64,000 bases of DNA from Micrococcaceae bacterium RIT 802 (GCA_016892645.1 JAFEMX010000001.1:248001-312000); one strand, 5' to 3'; shown: positions 46,537-56,265, counted from the first letter of the stretch. Notes: generated by a model from the letters alone, not told the origin. Made by a program: numbers and translations.

Positions 46537-47367
46537 ATGGCATTCGGCCAGCCCAAGATCGAGTACAAGTCCAACGACCAGATCCTCAAGATGCGCGAAG
46601 CTGGGCTGGTGCTCGCCGAGGCCCTGGACGCCGCGGTGGCCGCGGCCCAGATCGGCACCACGACCGCCGAGCTCGACCAGGTCTTCGAGGCGGTTCTGGA
46701 CAAGCATGGTGCCAAGTCCAACTTCAAGGGCTACTACGGTTTCCCCGCCACCATCTGTGCCTCGGTCAACGACCGGGTGGTCCATGGGTTCCCGTCCGAT
46801 TACGTCCTGGGCGACGGAGACGTGCTCAAGATCGATGGCGGGGCGATCATCGAGGGCTGGCACGCTGATTCGGCACGCACGGTCATTATCGGCACGGCCG
46901 ATCCCGAGGACCAGCGGCTGTCCGACACCACCCAGGAAGCGATGTGGCGGGGGATCGCCGCCCTGGCCAATGCCCGGTTCGTCGGGGAGATCGGCGAGGC
47001 CATCGACGACTTCGTCTCCTCCCGCGAGGGGGCGCCGCTGGGCATCCTCGAGGACTACGTCGGCCATGGCATCGGCACCGAAATGCACCAGGCACCCGAC
47101 GTGCTCAACTACCGGTCCGGCCATCGCGGTCCACGCGTGAAGCCGGGAATGTGCCTGGCCATCGAACCGATGTTGGTGCGCGGGGACATCGAAACCCGGG
47201 TGCTGGATGACGACTGGACGGTCGTGACCACCGATGGCTCCCGTGCCTCGCAGTGGGAACACACGGTGGCAGTGCACCTGGGCGGTATCTGGGTGCTCAC
47301 GGCCCACGATGGCGGCACGGCAGGCCTCGCGCCATTCGGGGTCACCCCGTCGCCGTTGCAGGGGTAG
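46537..47367 (+). CDS. map: Methionine aminopeptidase, type I
   Basis: Removes N-terminal Met from nascent proteins. 276 residues; metal ligands D100, D111, H177 (GHGIGTEMH), E210 (LAIEPM) and E241 (QWEHTV) are all present, and H83 lines the substrate site. ACCGGAGGAAACC precedes the ATG. In the usual secY-adk-map order. Confidence 0.96.
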   Translation: MAFGQPKIEYKSNDQILKMREAGLVLAEALDAAVAAAQIGTTTAELDQVFEAVLDKHGAKSNFKGYYGFPATICASVNDRVVHGFPSDYVLGDGDVLKIDGGAIIEGWHADSARTVIIGTADPEDQRLSDTTQEAMWRGIAALANARFVGEIGEAIDDFVSSREGAPLGILEDYVGHGIGTEMHQAPDVLNYRSGHRGPRVKPGMCLAIEPMLVRGDIETRVLDDDWTVVTTDGSRASQWEHTVAVHLGGIWVLTAHDGGTAGLAPFGVTPSPLQG

Positions 47368-47408
47368 CATGCCCCTCGGAGTGCGGGGGAGCGGGGCGGC
47401 GCACCGGA

Positions 47409-47438
47409 TTTCGTAAAATCCGATCCTCCGCGTAGGAT
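47409..47438 (+). promoter_or_regulatory. Promoter candidate for infA-rpmJ-rpsM-rpsK-rpoA-rplQ
   Basis: TTTCGT (47409-47414) and TAGGAT (47433-47438), spacer 18 bp. The leader would be about 130 nt. Confidence 0.45.
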
Positions 47439-47572
47439 TGCTTGTTGGTTGTCTCTACGCTTGTGCCCAAAAGAACTCCCGGTTAAACCCCGGCTGTCGG
47501 GCACGGGCGCTCGTCAACCAAGAACATACACGCCGGAAGCATCAGCAACCGGCACAAACGTTAGCGGAGGAT

Positions 47573-47794
47573 ATGGCCAAGAAAGAGGGTGTCATCGAGG
47601 TAGAAGGCACCGTGTCGGAAGCACTTCCCAATGCGATGTTCCGCGTTGAGCTGCCGAACGGACACGTGGTACTTGCCACTATCTCGGGAAAGATGCGTCA
47701 GCACTACATTCGAATCCTTCCGGAGGACCGTGTAGTGGTTGAACTCAGCCCGTACGACCTCAATCGTGGACGTATCGTCTACCGCTACAAGTAA
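47573..47794 (+). CDS. infA: Translation initiation factor IF-1
   Basis: Occupies the A site during initiation. 73 residues, an OB fold: [40 protein letters not shown] and RGRIVYRYK at the end. AGCGGAGGAT precedes ATG 47573. Confidence 0.98.
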   Translation: MAKKEGVIEVEGTVSEALPNAMFRVELPNGHVVLATISGKMRQHYIRILPEDRVVVELSPYDLNRGRIVYRYK

Positions 47795-47875
47795 AGACTT
47801 CCGCGCCTCCGGTCCGCCAGGGGCGCGAAGGTAGTTACAGTTCCACTGAAACAGCAACCGCAAAGGACCCGAACC

Positions 47876-47989
47876 GTGAAGGTTAACCCTAGCGTGAAGC
47901 CGATCTGCGACAAGTGCAAGGTGATCCGCCGTAACGGGCGGGTCATGGTGATCTGCGAAAACCCACGCCATAAACAGCGTCAGGGCTAA
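47876..47989 (+). CDS. rpmJ: 50S ribosomal protein L36
   Basis: 37-residue zinc-binding protein of the large subunit: [19 protein letters not shown], then [18 protein letters not shown]. Zinc ligands are the CDKC pair plus a later Cys and His, the zinc-binding type. GTG 47876, with AAAGGA upstream. Confidence 0.97.
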   Translation: MKVNPSVKPICDKCKVIRRNGRVMVICENPRHKQRQG

Positions 47990-48058
47990 GTCTCCTTCGG
48001 GAACCTGAACCTGCGCGTAGTAATCGAATATCGGCAGTACAGCGTCCATTACGCGGGA

Positions 48059-48105
48059 CGCACACCCCCGGCACGGAGGCCGGGGACCTGGCAACAGGGT
48101 GTGTA
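48059..48105 (+). other. Possible structured RNA leader ahead of rpsM
   Basis: A compact three-way junction can be drawn: outer stem CACAC (48061-48065) / GTGTG (48099-48103), hairpin CCGGC-ACGGAG-GCCGG (48068-48083) and hairpin CCTG-GCAA-CAGG (48087-48098) with a GNRA tetraloop. It lies 43 nt before rpsM in a 157 nt gap, a fitting site for ribosomal-protein feedback. I do not recognise it as a known element. Confidence 0.4.
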
Positions 48106-48146
48106 CTGCTCCATACCTCCGCGAAACATGTGAGGAAGACACCAAT

Positions 48147-48521
48147 ATGGCTCGTCTCGCAGGCGTAGACATCCCGCGCGAAAAGCGCGTTGTCATTGCG
48201 CTGACATACATCTACGGCGTGGGCAAGACCCGTGCAGAACAAACTGTTGCCGAGACCGGGATCACCCCGGAAACTCGTGTCAAGGACCTCAGTGACGAGC
48301 AGCTGGTCCAGCTGCGTGACTACGTTGAGGGAAACTTCAAGGTCGAGGGTGACCTCCGCCGCGAAGTAGCAGCCGACATCCGCCGCAAGGTCGAGATCGG
48401 ATCCTACGAGGGCATTCGCCACCGCAAGGGCCTGCCGGTCCGCGGACAGCGCACCAAGACCAACGCTCGCACCCGCAAGGGTCCGAAGCGCACCGTCGCC
48501 GGTAAGAAGAAGACCCGCTAA
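48147..48521 (+). CDS. rpsM: 30S ribosomal protein S13
   Basis: Head protein contacting L5 and tRNA. 124 residues from ATG 48147 ([21 protein letters not shown]), with GAGGAAGA upstream; the frame opens earlier at 48099 in leader sequence. C-terminal [19 protein letters not shown] is typical. Confidence 0.97.
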   Translation: MARLAGVDIPREKRVVIALTYIYGVGKTRAEQTVAETGITPETRVKDLSDEQLVQLRDYVEGNFKVEGDLRREVAADIRRKVEIGSYEGIRHRKGLPVRGQRTKTNARTRKGPKRTVAGKKKTR

Positions 48522-48558
48522 ACAGCGGTCCCAGCCAAACATCTCGTAGGAGTTAGCA

Positions 48559-48960
48559 ATGCCCCCAAAGACTCGTGGAGCGGTCCGCAAGCCGCGTCGC
48601 AAGGACAAGAAGAACATCGCGCTGGGTCAGGCGCACATCAAGAGCACCTTCAACAACACCATCGTGTCCATCACGGACCCGACCGGTGCCGTCATCTCGT
48701 GGGCCTCGGCCGGCGAAGTCGGATTCAAGGGCTCCCGCAAGTCGACCCCGTACGCCGCGCAGATGGCAGCCGAGTCGGCCGCCAAGCGCGCCCAAGAACA
48801 CGGCATGAAGAAGGTCGACGTGTTCGTGAAGGGACCGGGCTCCGGTCGCGAAACCGCCATCCGCTCGCTGCAGGCCGCCGGACTCGAGGTGGGGTCCATC
48901 CAGGACGTCTCCCCGAGCGCCCACAACGGTTGCCGCCCGTCGAAGCGTCGCCGCGTCTAG
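48559..48960 (+). CDS. rpsK: 30S ribosomal protein S11
   Basis: Platform protein near the E site. 133 residues; [18 protein letters not shown] and the C-terminal [17 protein letters not shown] are diagnostic. In most actinobacteria rpsD follows; here it does not. Confidence 0.97.
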   Translation: MPPKTRGAVRKPRRKDKKNIALGQAHIKSTFNNTIVSITDPTGAVISWASAGEVGFKGSRKSTPYAAQMAAESAAKRAQEHGMKKVDVFVKGPGSGRETAIRSLQAAGLEVGSIQDVSPSAHNGCRPSKRRRV

Positions 48961-48981
48961 TTTGACCCGATGCCGGCGTGT

Positions 48982-49017
48982 GCCGCCGTCGTCCCCTGAA
49001 CAGGGGGCGACGGCGGC
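48982..49017 (+). terminator. Strong U-less hairpin between rpsK and rpoA
   Basis: Stem GCCGCCGTCG (48982-48991) / CGACGGCGGC (49008-49017) continues inward as CCCCTG-AA-CAGGGG, about 16 bp in total. No U tract follows. It could attenuate transcription between rpsK and rpoA or protect mRNA ends. Confidence 0.5.
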
Positions 49018-49129
49018 GCGCGCCACATGCGGTTCACTCGCCCGATCTAGACGGACGCCAGACGGCAGACGTCGTTTCCACCCACATGTGTTGCGTCATA
49101 TAGCGGACGCTCGCTGAAAGGAAATGTAA

Positions 49130-50140
49130 GTGCTTATTGCACAGCGCCCCACCCTTACCGAAGAAGTAGTAGCCCCGAACCGTTCGCGGTTCACGATTGA
49201 GCCCTTGGAGCCGGGTTTCGGCTACACCCTGGGCAACTCGCTGCGCCGCACGCTGCTGTCCTCGATCCCTGGTGCAGCTGTCACCAGTGTTCGCATCGAT
49301 GGAGTATTGCACGAGTTCACCACCGTCCAGGGCGTGACGGAAGACGTCACCGAGCTGATCCTGAACATCAAGAACCTCGCTGTGTCATCCGAGCATGACG
49401 AGCCTGTCGTCGCCTACCTGCGCAAGCAGGGCCCCGGCGTCGTCACGGCGGCGGACATCACCCCGCCGGCCGGCGTCGAATTCCACAACCCGGACCTGCA
49501 TATCGCGACGCTGAACGCGAAGGGCAAGTTCGACATGGAACTGACGATCGAGCGTGGCCGCGGCTACGTCTCGGCGGCGCAGAACAAGAGCCTCGATGCC
49601 GAGATCGGCCGTATCCCGGTCGACTCCATCTACTCGCCCGTTCTGAAGGTGACCTTCCGCGTGGAGGCCACCCGTGTCGAGCAGCGCACCGACTTCGACA
49701 AGCTCATCGTCGATGTCGAGACCAAGGACTCCATCCTGCCGCGCGACGCCGTCGCCTCGGCCGGTACGACCCTGGTTGAACTGTTCGGCCTGGCCCGTGA
49801 ACTGAACTCTGCTGCCGAAGGCATCGAGATCGGCCCGTCCCCGACGGATGCCGCACTCGCTGCCGACATGGCGCTGCCGATCGAGGATCTCGAGCTGACC
49901 GTCCGTTCGTACAACTGCCTCAAGCGCGAGGGCATCCACACGGTAGGCGAGCTGGTAGCCCGCTCCGAGGCCGACCTCATGGACATCCGCAACTTCGGTG
50001 CCAAGTCCATCGATGAGGTCAAGGCGAAGCTGATCGAACTGGGTCTGTCCCTGAAGGATTCCCCTCCCGGGTTTGACCTGGCCGCGCGTGCTGCCGCCAT
50101 CGACGAGGACGACGCCGAATACGGTGACGAAGAGGCCTAA
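49130..50140 (+). CDS. rpoA: DNA-directed RNA polymerase subunit alpha
   Basis: Assembly platform of RNA polymerase and target of activators. 336 residues; N-terminal domain with [29 protein letters not shown]-terminal domain with [21 protein letters not shown] and [22 protein letters not shown], and an acidic tail. GTG 49130 follows GAAAGGAAA. Confidence 0.98.
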   Translation: MLIAQRPTLTEEVVAPNRSRFTIEPLEPGFGYTLGNSLRRTLLSSIPGAAVTSVRIDGVLHEFTTVQGVTEDVTELILNIKNLAVSSEHDEPVVAYLRKQGPGVVTAADITPPAGVEFHNPDLHIATLNAKGKFDMELTIERGRGYVSAAQNKSLDAEIGRIPVDSIYSPVLKVTFRVEATRVEQRTDFDKLIVDVETKDSILPRDAVASAGTTLVELFGLARELNSAAEGIEIGPSPTDAALAADMALPIEDLELTVRSYNCLKREGIHTVGELVARSEADLMDIRNFGAKSIDEVKAKLIELGLSLKDSPPGFDLAARAAAIDEDDAEYGDEEA

Positions 50141-50226
50141 GGCCGCCTTCAAAGTAATGTACTTTGCCCGAGGGGCCCGCGCGGCGACGCGCTGGCCGGC
50201 GGGCTCCATTTGAGGAGAAAACAACA

Positions 50227-50763
50227 ATGCCTACCCCAACCAAGGGAAAGCGACTCGGAGGCGGAGCATCCCACGAGCGCCTCATCCTGGCGAACCTGTC
50301 GGCCCAGCTGTTCGAGCACAAGTCGATCACGACGACGGTGACCAAGGCCAAGCGCCTGCGCCCGTACGCCGAGCGCCTGATCACCTTCGCCAAGCGTGGG
50401 GACCTGTCCTCGCGCCGCCGCGTCCAGGCCGCCATTGCCTCGCGCAGCCGGACCAACAAGTCCGTCGTGCACGAGCTGTTCACCAACATCGCACCGGCCA
50501 TGGCCGAGCGCGAAGGCGGCTACACCCGCATCACCAAGATCGGCAACCGCAAGGGCGACAACGCTCCCATGGCCGTCATCGAACTGGTGCTCGAGCCCGT
50601 TTCGCCGAAGCAGGCCGTCGTGAAGGAAGCCGAGAAGGCCGCCGAGACGTCCGCACCGGTCGAGACCCCCGTTGTCGAGGAGACCGAGGTCGCTGAGACC
50701 GAGGCCACCGAGGCTCCGGCGGAAGCCGCCGAGGAGACCGAAGAGAAGAAGGACCAGGCCTAG
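50227..50763 (+). CDS. rplQ: 50S ribosomal protein L17, with acidic tail
   Basis: Tunnel-exit protein. The core ([21 protein letters not shown] to [11 protein letters not shown]) is standard; a Glu/Ala/Thr-rich tail of about 50 residues brings it to 178, against about 125 in E. coli. ATG 50227 with TGAGGAG upstream. Last gene of the alpha operon. Confidence 0.96.
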   Translation: MPTPTKGKRLGGGASHERLILANLSAQLFEHKSITTTVTKAKRLRPYAERLITFAKRGDLSSRRRVQAAIASRSRTNKSVVHELFTNIAPAMAEREGGYTRITKIGNRKGDNAPMAVIELVLEPVSPKQAVVKEAEKAAETSAPVETPVVEETEVAETEATEAPAEAAEETEEKKDQA

Positions 50764-50783
50764 GCCCAGTCCGCATCCGGGGT

Positions 50784-50821
50784 CGGGCCCGTCCAAGCCA
50801 TTGGACGGGCCCGGCCCTTTT
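50784..50821 (+). terminator. Intrinsic terminator after rplQ
   Basis: Perfect 13 bp stem CGGGCCCGTCCAA / TTGGACGGGCCCG with loop GCCA, followed by GCCCTTTT. Confidence 0.9.
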
Positions 50822-50850
50822 GGCGTCCGCGGACTCCGACGACCTAGGAT
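50820..50850 (+). promoter_or_regulatory. Promoter candidate for truA, leaderless
   Basis: TTGGCG (50820-50825) and TAGGAT (50845-50850), spacer 19 bp. The -10 ends 7 nt before the truA ATG, so transcription would start at the start codon itself. Confidence 0.5.
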
Positions 50851-50857
50851 TGTGCCC

Positions 50858-51796
50858 ATGCATCCCACCCCTTCGCTGTCCGGGACCGGTGCGGTCTCGG
50901 ACGGTTGCACCGTTCCCGACGCCGCAGCCGACGTGCCGGCAACGGTGCGGATCCGGCTCCGGTTGGCCTACGACGGATCGGGTTTCTCCGGGTGGGCGGT
51001 CCAACCAGGTCGCAGGACCGTACAGGGCAGCCTGGAGGAGGCACTCGCACTGTTGTTCCGCCGTCCGGTCCGCACCACGGTGGCCGGCCGCACGGATGCC
51101 GGGGTTCACGCCCGGGGCCAGGTGGCCCACTTCGACCTGACGGAAGCCGAATACCGCGCACTGCCGCGCGGCAAGGACCTCACCGAGGATGAGGCCCTGT
51201 TGCGGCGCGTCCGGGGAGTTGCCAGCAGGATCGGGGGAGAGGTCTTCATCCACGACGCCCGCGCGGCCGCTCCAGGGTTCGATGCACGGTTTTCCGCCCT
51301 TTGGCGCCGATACACCTATCGCATTGCGGACGGCCCCGGACGCTGGGATCCGCTGACCCGTGGCACGACGCTCTGGCACCCCCGGGAACTGGACCCCTGT
51401 CTCCTGAACGAGGAAGCCGCCACGGCCCTCGGCCGACACGATTTCCTCTCCTATTGCCGGCCCAAGGACTTCGCCACCACCATCCGCACGCTGGAGGACT
51501 TCTCCTTCAGCAGGCACGACGACGGAATCCTCGTTGCCAGCCTGCAAGCGGATGCCTTCTGCCACAACATGGTCAGGACCCTCATCGGGGCCGCCCTGCG
51601 CGTGGCCGATGGCGAGGAGGAGCCCGGCTGGCTTGAACGCCGACTCGCCGAACCGGTCCGCGACCACAGGACTCGGCTGGCTGCTCCCCATCCGTTGGTG
51701 CTCGAGGAAGTTGCCTATCCCGAGGAGAACCAGCTGGCCGAGCGTGCGGAATCCACCCGCGCGCGGCGACGGCCCGAAGACGTCGGGCTCAGGTAG
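50858..51796 (+). CDS. truA: tRNA pseudouridine synthase A
   Basis: Converts U38-U40 of tRNA anticodon arms to pseudouridine. 312 residues; the catalytic Asp80 sits in GRTDAGVHA, with LRLAYDGSGFSGWAVQPGRRTVQG before it. An N-terminal extension of about 30 residues precedes the conserved core. Order rplQ-truA is common. No ribosome-binding site is seen, which agrees with the leaderless promoter. Confidence 0.95.
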   Translation: MHPTPSLSGTGAVSDGCTVPDAAADVPATVRIRLRLAYDGSGFSGWAVQPGRRTVQGSLEEALALLFRRPVRTTVAGRTDAGVHARGQVAHFDLTEAEYRALPRGKDLTEDEALLRRVRGVASRIGGEVFIHDARAAAPGFDARFSALWRRYTYRIADGPGRWDPLTRGTTLWHPRELDPCLLNEEAATALGRHDFLSYCRPKDFATTIRTLEDFSFSRHDDGILVASLQADAFCHNMVRTLIGAALRVADGEEEPGWLERRLAEPVRDHRTRLAAPHPLVLEEVAYPEENQLAERAESTRARRRPEDVGLR

Positions 51797-51830
51797 GCCC
51801 GAGCGGTGACGGAAGGCATGGCCTCGGCTT

Positions 51831-51859
51831 TTGGAAGCCGGGCTCCGATGCGCTAAAGT
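51831..51859 (+). promoter_or_regulatory. Promoter candidate for rplM-rpsI, with long structured leader
   Basis: TTGGAA (51831-51836) and TAAAGT (51854-51859), spacer 17 bp. The leader of about 230 nt starts with a hairpin (GTTGTG 51868-51873 / CACAAC 51890-51895). Suggests leader-mediated control of L13-S9. Confidence 0.5.
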
Positions 51860-52095
51860 TGGTAGCTGTTGTGCGTGTCCTATGCCTGACACAACTTTCT
51901 CCGCGTGACGGCCCAGTTGCAGGGCCCTGGTCTGTGGAGACTGCAGGCAGCTAATGGATGGCCGGTTGGATTCAGACCTCACCTGAAGAACTGGTACAGC
52001 GCATCGATAACACAGTGTTCCTTTTTGCCGGTGGATCTCACAGCCACCGCAGGCGGAATGCTTGACCAGTATCCAAGGAAACGAAGGCAATAACC

Positions 52096-52539
52096 GTGCG
52101 TACGTACTCTCCGAAAGCCGGCGACGCAGTTCGCCAGTGGCACGTCATTGACGCCACTGACGTCGTTCTGGGCCGTCTCGCCAGCCAGACCGCAACCCTG
52201 CTGCGTGGCAAGCACAAGGCAACTTTCGCCCCCCACATGGACATGGGCGACTTTGTCATCATCATCAACGCCGAGAAGGTCGCCCTCACCGGCGCCAAGC
52301 TCGAAAAGAAGCGCGCGTACCGCCACTCCGGTTTTCCGGGTGGCCTGAAGTCCGTGAGCTATGCCGAACTGCTCGAAAAGAACCCGGTTCAGGCCGTGGA
52401 GAAGGCCGTTCGTGGCATGCTCCCGAAGAACTCGATTGCTGCCGAGCAGCTGTCCAAGCTGAAGGTCTACCGCGGTGCCGAGCACCCGCATGCTGCACAG
52501 CAGCCCAAGACCTTCGAAATCACCCAGGTCGCGCAGTAG
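52096..52539 (+). CDS. rplM: 50S ribosomal protein L13
   Basis: Early 50S assembly protein, 147 residues: [39 protein letters not shown] and [12 protein letters not shown] are family landmarks. GTG 52096, preceded by AAGGAAACGAAGG. Cotranscribed with rpsI. Confidence 0.97.
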   Translation: MRTYSPKAGDAVRQWHVIDATDVVLGRLASQTATLLRGKHKATFAPHMDMGDFVIIINAEKVALTGAKLEKKRAYRHSGFPGGLKSVSYAELLEKNPVQAVEKAVRGMLPKNSIAAEQLSKLKVYRGAEHPHAAQQPKTFEITQVAQ

Positions 52540-52580
52540 CGCTGGGCCCCGAAACAAGAGACTAGTTTTCAAGGAGAATC

Positions 52581-53081
52581 GTGGCTCAGAACACTGAAGA
52601 GCTGAATGAATTTGAGGGTGCGGCTCCCACCGCCTACACCTCCGAGTCGTCCGCGGCCGAAGAGACCGTCGTCAAGGAGCGCCCGGCATTGACCGTCGGC
52701 GGTTCCGCCGTCGGCCGACGCAAGCAGGCCATCGCCCGGGTGCGCTTGGTCCCCGGCACCGGCAGCTGGGTCGTCAACGGGCGCACGCTCGAGGACTACT
52801 TCCCGAACAAGCTGCACCAGCAGGAAGTCAACGAACCGTTCAAGCTCCTCGAGCTCGACGGCGCGTACGACGTCATCGCCCGCATCCACGGCGGTGGCCC
52901 CTCGGGCCAGGCCGGTGCACTGCGCCTCGGCGTTGCCCGCTCGCTGAACGAGATCGACCGCGAGAACAACCGCCCATCGCTGAAGAAGGCCGGATTCCTG
53001 ACTCGTGACGCCCGCGTCATCGAGCGCAAGAAGGCCGGCCTGAAGAAGGCTCGCAAGGCCTCGCAGTACTCGAAGCGCTAA
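52581..53081 (+). CDS. rpsI: 30S ribosomal protein S9
   Basis: Its C-terminal tail reaches the P-site tRNA. The conserved core begins at about residue 45 ([17 protein letters not shown]) and ends [12 protein letters not shown]. The first 40 or so residues form an acidic extension. 166 residues; GTG 52581 with AAGGAG upstream. Confidence 0.97.
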   Translation: MAQNTEELNEFEGAAPTAYTSESSAAEETVVKERPALTVGGSAVGRRKQAIARVRLVPGTGSWVVNGRTLEDYFPNKLHQQEVNEPFKLLELDGAYDVIARIHGGGPSGQAGALRLGVARSLNEIDRENNRPSLKKAGFLTRDARVIERKKAGLKKARKASQYSKR

Positions 53082-53112
53082 GCCGCTTCAGCGGAACCAC
53101 GACGTTCCGCAA

Positions 53113-53151
53113 CGAGGACCCCAGGGCAGCAGCCCCGGGGTCCTCGGACTT
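53113..53151 (+). terminator. Intrinsic terminator after rpsI
   Basis: CGAGGACCCC (53113-53122) / GGGGTCCTCG (53137-53146) with inner GGGC/GCCC pairing, followed by GACTTT. Confidence 0.85.
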
Positions 53152-53261
53152 TAATGGGCCTCCTCGGCGGAGCGGGCAGGCTGCCCCCAGCGGCGGAAAG
53201 TGTGGCCGGATCGTTGCCGGTGTGCCCATTAATTCACCAATCGAGCGATAAGATGGGCAGG

Positions 53262-54608
53262 ATGGCTACATTATTTGGCACCGATGGCGTGCGCGGAAAA
53301 GCAAATGTACTGATCACCCCGGCGCTGGCCATGAACCTGGCAGAAGCAGCCGCCGTGGTGCTCGGCCTGCAGACCGTACCTGAGGGGAAACGCCCCCTGG
53401 CGGTCGTCGCCCGCGACCCCCGAATCAGCGGCGACTTCATTGCCTCGGCCATCGAGGCCGGATTCGCCTCGGTCGGCGTCGACGTGTTCGACGCAGGAAT
53501 ACTTCCCACTCCCGCGGCTGCGTACCTCATCGCCGACATGGAAGCGGATTTCGGCGTGGTCATTTCGGCATCGCACAATCCGGCTCCGGACAACGGGATC
53601 AAGTTCCTGGCCCGCGGAGGCCAGAAGCTCTCTGACGCACAGGAAGACGCCATCGAAGCCCAGCTCCAGGAGGAGCCCCCTCGGCCCATCGGAGGCGACG
53701 TCGGCCGGATCCAGCGCTTTGCCGACGCCGAGGACCGGTATGTCGTCCACCTGCTCAAGACCATGCCCCACCGTCTGGACGGGCTGAAGGTCGTGTTGGA
53801 CTGCGCGCACGGCGCTGCCAGCGGCTGCTCACCTGAGGCCTTTGCCACGGCGGGTGCTGAAGTCGTCGTCATCGGGGCCAGTCCGGATGGGAACAACATC
53901 AACGACGGGTACGGTTCCACCCACTTGGAAAAGCTGCAGGAACGGGTGGTCGCAGAAGGCGCCGACCTGGGCATCGCCCACGATGGGGATGCCGACCGCT
54001 GCCTCGCCGTCGACCACGAGGGCACCGTCGTCGACGGCGACCAGATCATGGCGATCATGGCCCTGGCGCTCAAAGAAGCCGGCCAGCTCAAGGACGACAC
54101 CCTCGTGGCCACGGTGATGAGCAATTTGGGTCTGAAGATCGCCATGGAGAACGCCGGCATCCATGTCGCCGAAACGGGAGTGGGTGACCGGTACGTCTTG
54201 GAGGAGATGCGCTCGGGCTCCTACACGCTGGGCGGAGAGCAATCCGGCCACGTCATCTTCTCGGATTTCGCCACTACCGGTGACGGCGTGCTGACGGGCT
54301 TGCAGATAGCCTCTCGCGTCGCGGCAACCGGAAAATCACTCAAGGAGCTGGCCACGGTCATGACCGTGCTTCCCCAGGTCCTGATCAACGTCAAGGGTGT
54401 CAACAAATACGGGGCCCACACGAACACCGCGGTTTCGCAGGCCGTTTTGGGCGCCGAAGCGGAGCTGGGCGGTTCCGGTCGGGTCCTGCTTCGCCCCTCG
54501 GGCACCGAACCGGTAGTCCGGGTCATGGTCGAGGCAACCGACCACGCGGTGGCGGGCGCGGTGGCCAATCGGCTCGCGGGCGTCGTCATGGCGGAGCTGG
54601 CCCTGTAG
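53262..54608 (+). CDS. glmM: Phosphoglucosamine mutase
   Basis: Converts glucosamine 6-phosphate to 1-phosphate for UDP-GlcNAc synthesis. 448 residues; phosphoserine S104 in [15 protein letters not shown], metal loop DGDADR and phosphate-binding [12 protein letters not shown] chose ATG 53262 ([12 protein letters not shown]) by family alignment; a TAAGAT box 7 nt before it suggests a leaderless mRNA. glmS, the preceding pathway step, is 1.7 kb downstream. Confidence 0.96.
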   Translation: MATLFGTDGVRGKANVLITPALAMNLAEAAAVVLGLQTVPEGKRPLAVVARDPRISGDFIASAIEAGFASVGVDVFDAGILPTPAAAYLIADMEADFGVVISASHNPAPDNGIKFLARGGQKLSDAQEDAIEAQLQEEPPRPIGGDVGRIQRFADAEDRYVVHLLKTMPHRLDGLKVVLDCAHGAASGCSPEAFATAGAEVVVIGASPDGNNINDGYGSTHLEKLQERVVAEGADLGIAHDGDADRCLAVDHEGTVVDGDQIMAIMALALKEAGQLKDDTLVATVMSNLGLKIAMENAGIHVAETGVGDRYVLEEMRSGSYTLGGEQSGHVIFSDFATTGDGVLTGLQIASRVAATGKSLKELATVMTVLPQVLINVKGVNKYGAHTNTAVSQAVLGAEAELGGSGRVLLRPSGTEPVVRVMVEATDHAVAGAVANRLAGVVMAELAL

Positions 54609-54628
54609 TCCCTGCCAACAACGCGGGC

Positions 54629-54664
54629 AAAAAGCGTGGGCCCCATCCGATGGATGGGGCCCAC
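54629..54664 (-). terminator. Intrinsic terminator after mscL, possibly bidirectional
   Basis: Perfect 13 bp stem GTGGGCCCCATCC / GGATGGGGCCCAC with a 3 nt loop. On the minus strand it is followed by GCTTTTTGCC, so it mainly ends mscL; it also lies 30 bp after glmM and may serve both. Confidence 0.85.
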
Positions 54665-54707
54665 GGGCCGGATCGATCGCTGGCTGCGACCGCAGTTGCC
54701 GAGGTTC

Positions 54708-55097
54708 CTAGTTGTGGGTCCGGAGCGAGTCGCGGATCTCGGTCAGCAGAAGTACCTGTGGATCGACTTCCTCCTCCTCCGGGAGAATGCCCATGCGGGC
54801 ATTGCGGCGCTCGATGATCTTGTTCATCGGCATCACCACCACGAAGTAGATCGCGGCAGCGACGAGGAGGAAGTTGACGACAGCGGTGAGCAGGACGCCG
54901 ATCTTGATCGCGTGTTCCGGGCCTACTGCCAGGAAGTTGTCAAAGTTCGGCGTACCCACGAGCACGGAGATCAGCGGCATCAGCACGCTGTTCACGAGTG
55001 CATCGACGACGGTGGCGAAAGCTCCACCAATCACAACGGCGACGGCAAGGTCTACGACGTTGCCCTTCATGATGAATTCCTTGAATCCCTGTAACAT
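54708..55097 (-). CDS. mscL: Large-conductance mechanosensitive channel
   Basis: Emergency valve opening at high membrane tension. 129 residues: an N-terminal amphipathic helix (MLQGFKEFIMKGNVVDLAVAVVIGGAF) running into TM1, a periplasmic loop, TM2 (LLVAAAIYFVVVMPMNK) and a charged C-terminal helix (PEEEEVDPQVLLLTEIRDSL). ATG 55097 is the family start; a minus-strand TAGAGT box ends 7 nt before it, a leaderless pattern. GTG 55106 is an in-frame alternative. Confidence 0.96.
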   Translation of the reverse strand: MLQGFKEFIMKGNVVDLAVAVVIGGAFATVVDALVNSVLMPLISVLVGTPNFDNFLAVGPEHAIKIGVLLTAVVNFLLVAAAIYFVVVMPMNKIIERRNARMGILPEEEEVDPQVLLLTEIRDSLRTHN

Positions 55098-55188
55098 GCG
55101 GATCACTCTACCCAACCTGAGGGACGAATGCCGGAAAATTGGACGAAAAGCATCATGAACTTTTCGGGAACAGTGGAATCGCCGGTGC

Positions 55189-56148
55189 TCAGATCTTCCG
55201 AAGGAGCATCCGGCGGATCGAATGGTCGCTGTCCTTCGTCAACACCAGCTGCGCCCTGCCCCGCGTCGGGAGGACGTTTTCGCGCAGGTTGGGTTCGTTG
55301 ATGCGCCGCCAGATCCCCAGTGCCGTTTCGTGGGCCTCCGAATCGGTCAGGCTTGAATAGCGATGAAAATACGAGGCCGGATCGGCGAAGGCGCCGCTGC
55401 GCAACTTCATGAATCGGCTGACGTACCAATTCTCAATGGCAGGTGTCCGGGCGTCCACATAGACAGAGAAGTCGAAGAAGTCGCTGAGCGCGAGTCCTGC
55501 CGTCCCGTCCGAGCGGACCTGCGCGGGGGCCAGGACATTGAGGCCCTCGACGATCAGGACGTCGGGGCGGTGCACGACGACTTCCTTCCCCGGGACGATG
55601 TCGTAGGTCAGATGCGAATACCACGGTGCCCGAACCTCCTCGGCGCCGGACTTCACCGTGGAGACGAAACGCAGCAGCGCGCGGCGGTCGTACGATTCGG
55701 GAAAGCCCTTCCGGTGCATGAGTCCGCGCCGTTCCAGGACTTCGTTCGGATAGAGGAAACCGTCGGTCGTCACCAATTCCACGTTCGGGGTGTCCGACCA
55801 GCGGCGCAACATTTCCTGGAGGACACGCGCGGTCGTGGACTTGCCGACGGCCACTGATCCTGCGACGCCAATCACGAACGGGGTCCGGCGAGTGGACTCA
55901 CCGAGGAAGGTGTTGGTGGCCTGGTGCAATTGGCCGGCGGCCTGGACGTAGAGGTTCAGCAGGCGTGACAACGGAAGGTAGACGTCGCGGATCTCCGTTA
56001 GATCCAGCTTTTCGCCAAGCCCACTGAGGCGGATCAAGTCGCCTTCGTCCAGCGGTTGGGTGATCTCGTTGGACAAGCGCGCCCACGTCTGACGGTCCAA
56101 TTCCACATAGGGGGAAGCTCCGGCGTCATTGTCTCGGGGTGAGGTCAC
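55189..56148 (-). CDS. coaA: Pantothenate kinase, type I (CoaA)
   Basis: First step of CoA synthesis. 319 residues; Walker [13 protein letters not shown] at 94-105, [22 protein letters not shown] and [12 protein letters not shown] all match the CoaA family. The start is GTG 56148 ([12 protein letters not shown]); the frame is open to 56274 but would overlap the divergent glmS start. Diverges from glmS, 124 bp between starts. Confidence 0.95.
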   Translation of the reverse strand: MTSPRDNDAGASPYVELDRQTWARLSNEITQPLDEGDLIRLSGLGEKLDLTEIRDVYLPLSRLLNLYVQAAGQLHQATNTFLGESTRRTPFVIGVAGSVAVGKSTTARVLQEMLRRWSDTPNVELVTTDGFLYPNEVLERRGLMHRKGFPESYDRRALLRFVSTVKSGAEEVRAPWYSHLTYDIVPGKEVVVHRPDVLIVEGLNVLAPAQVRSDGTAGLALSDFFDFSVYVDARTPAIENWYVSRFMKLRSGAFADPASYFHRYSSLTDSEAHETALGIWRRINEPNLRENVLPTRGRAQLVLTKDSDHSIRRMLLRKI

Positions 56149-56233
56149 CCCTGAATTGTGCCAAGGCCGGACGATTACCCCAAACCGGTGGGGCCGTTCC
56201 GGCGCAATGACCCATCGCTCCCGCAACCGGCCA

Positions 56234-56265
56234 TTGACGGGGAAGATGCCCAGACACGGTATTCT
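56234..56265 (+). promoter_or_regulatory. Promoter candidate for glmS, leaderless
   Basis: TTGACG (56234-56239) and TATTCT (56260-56265), spacer 20 bp, which is long. The -10 ends 7 nt before the glmS ATG. Confidence 0.4.
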
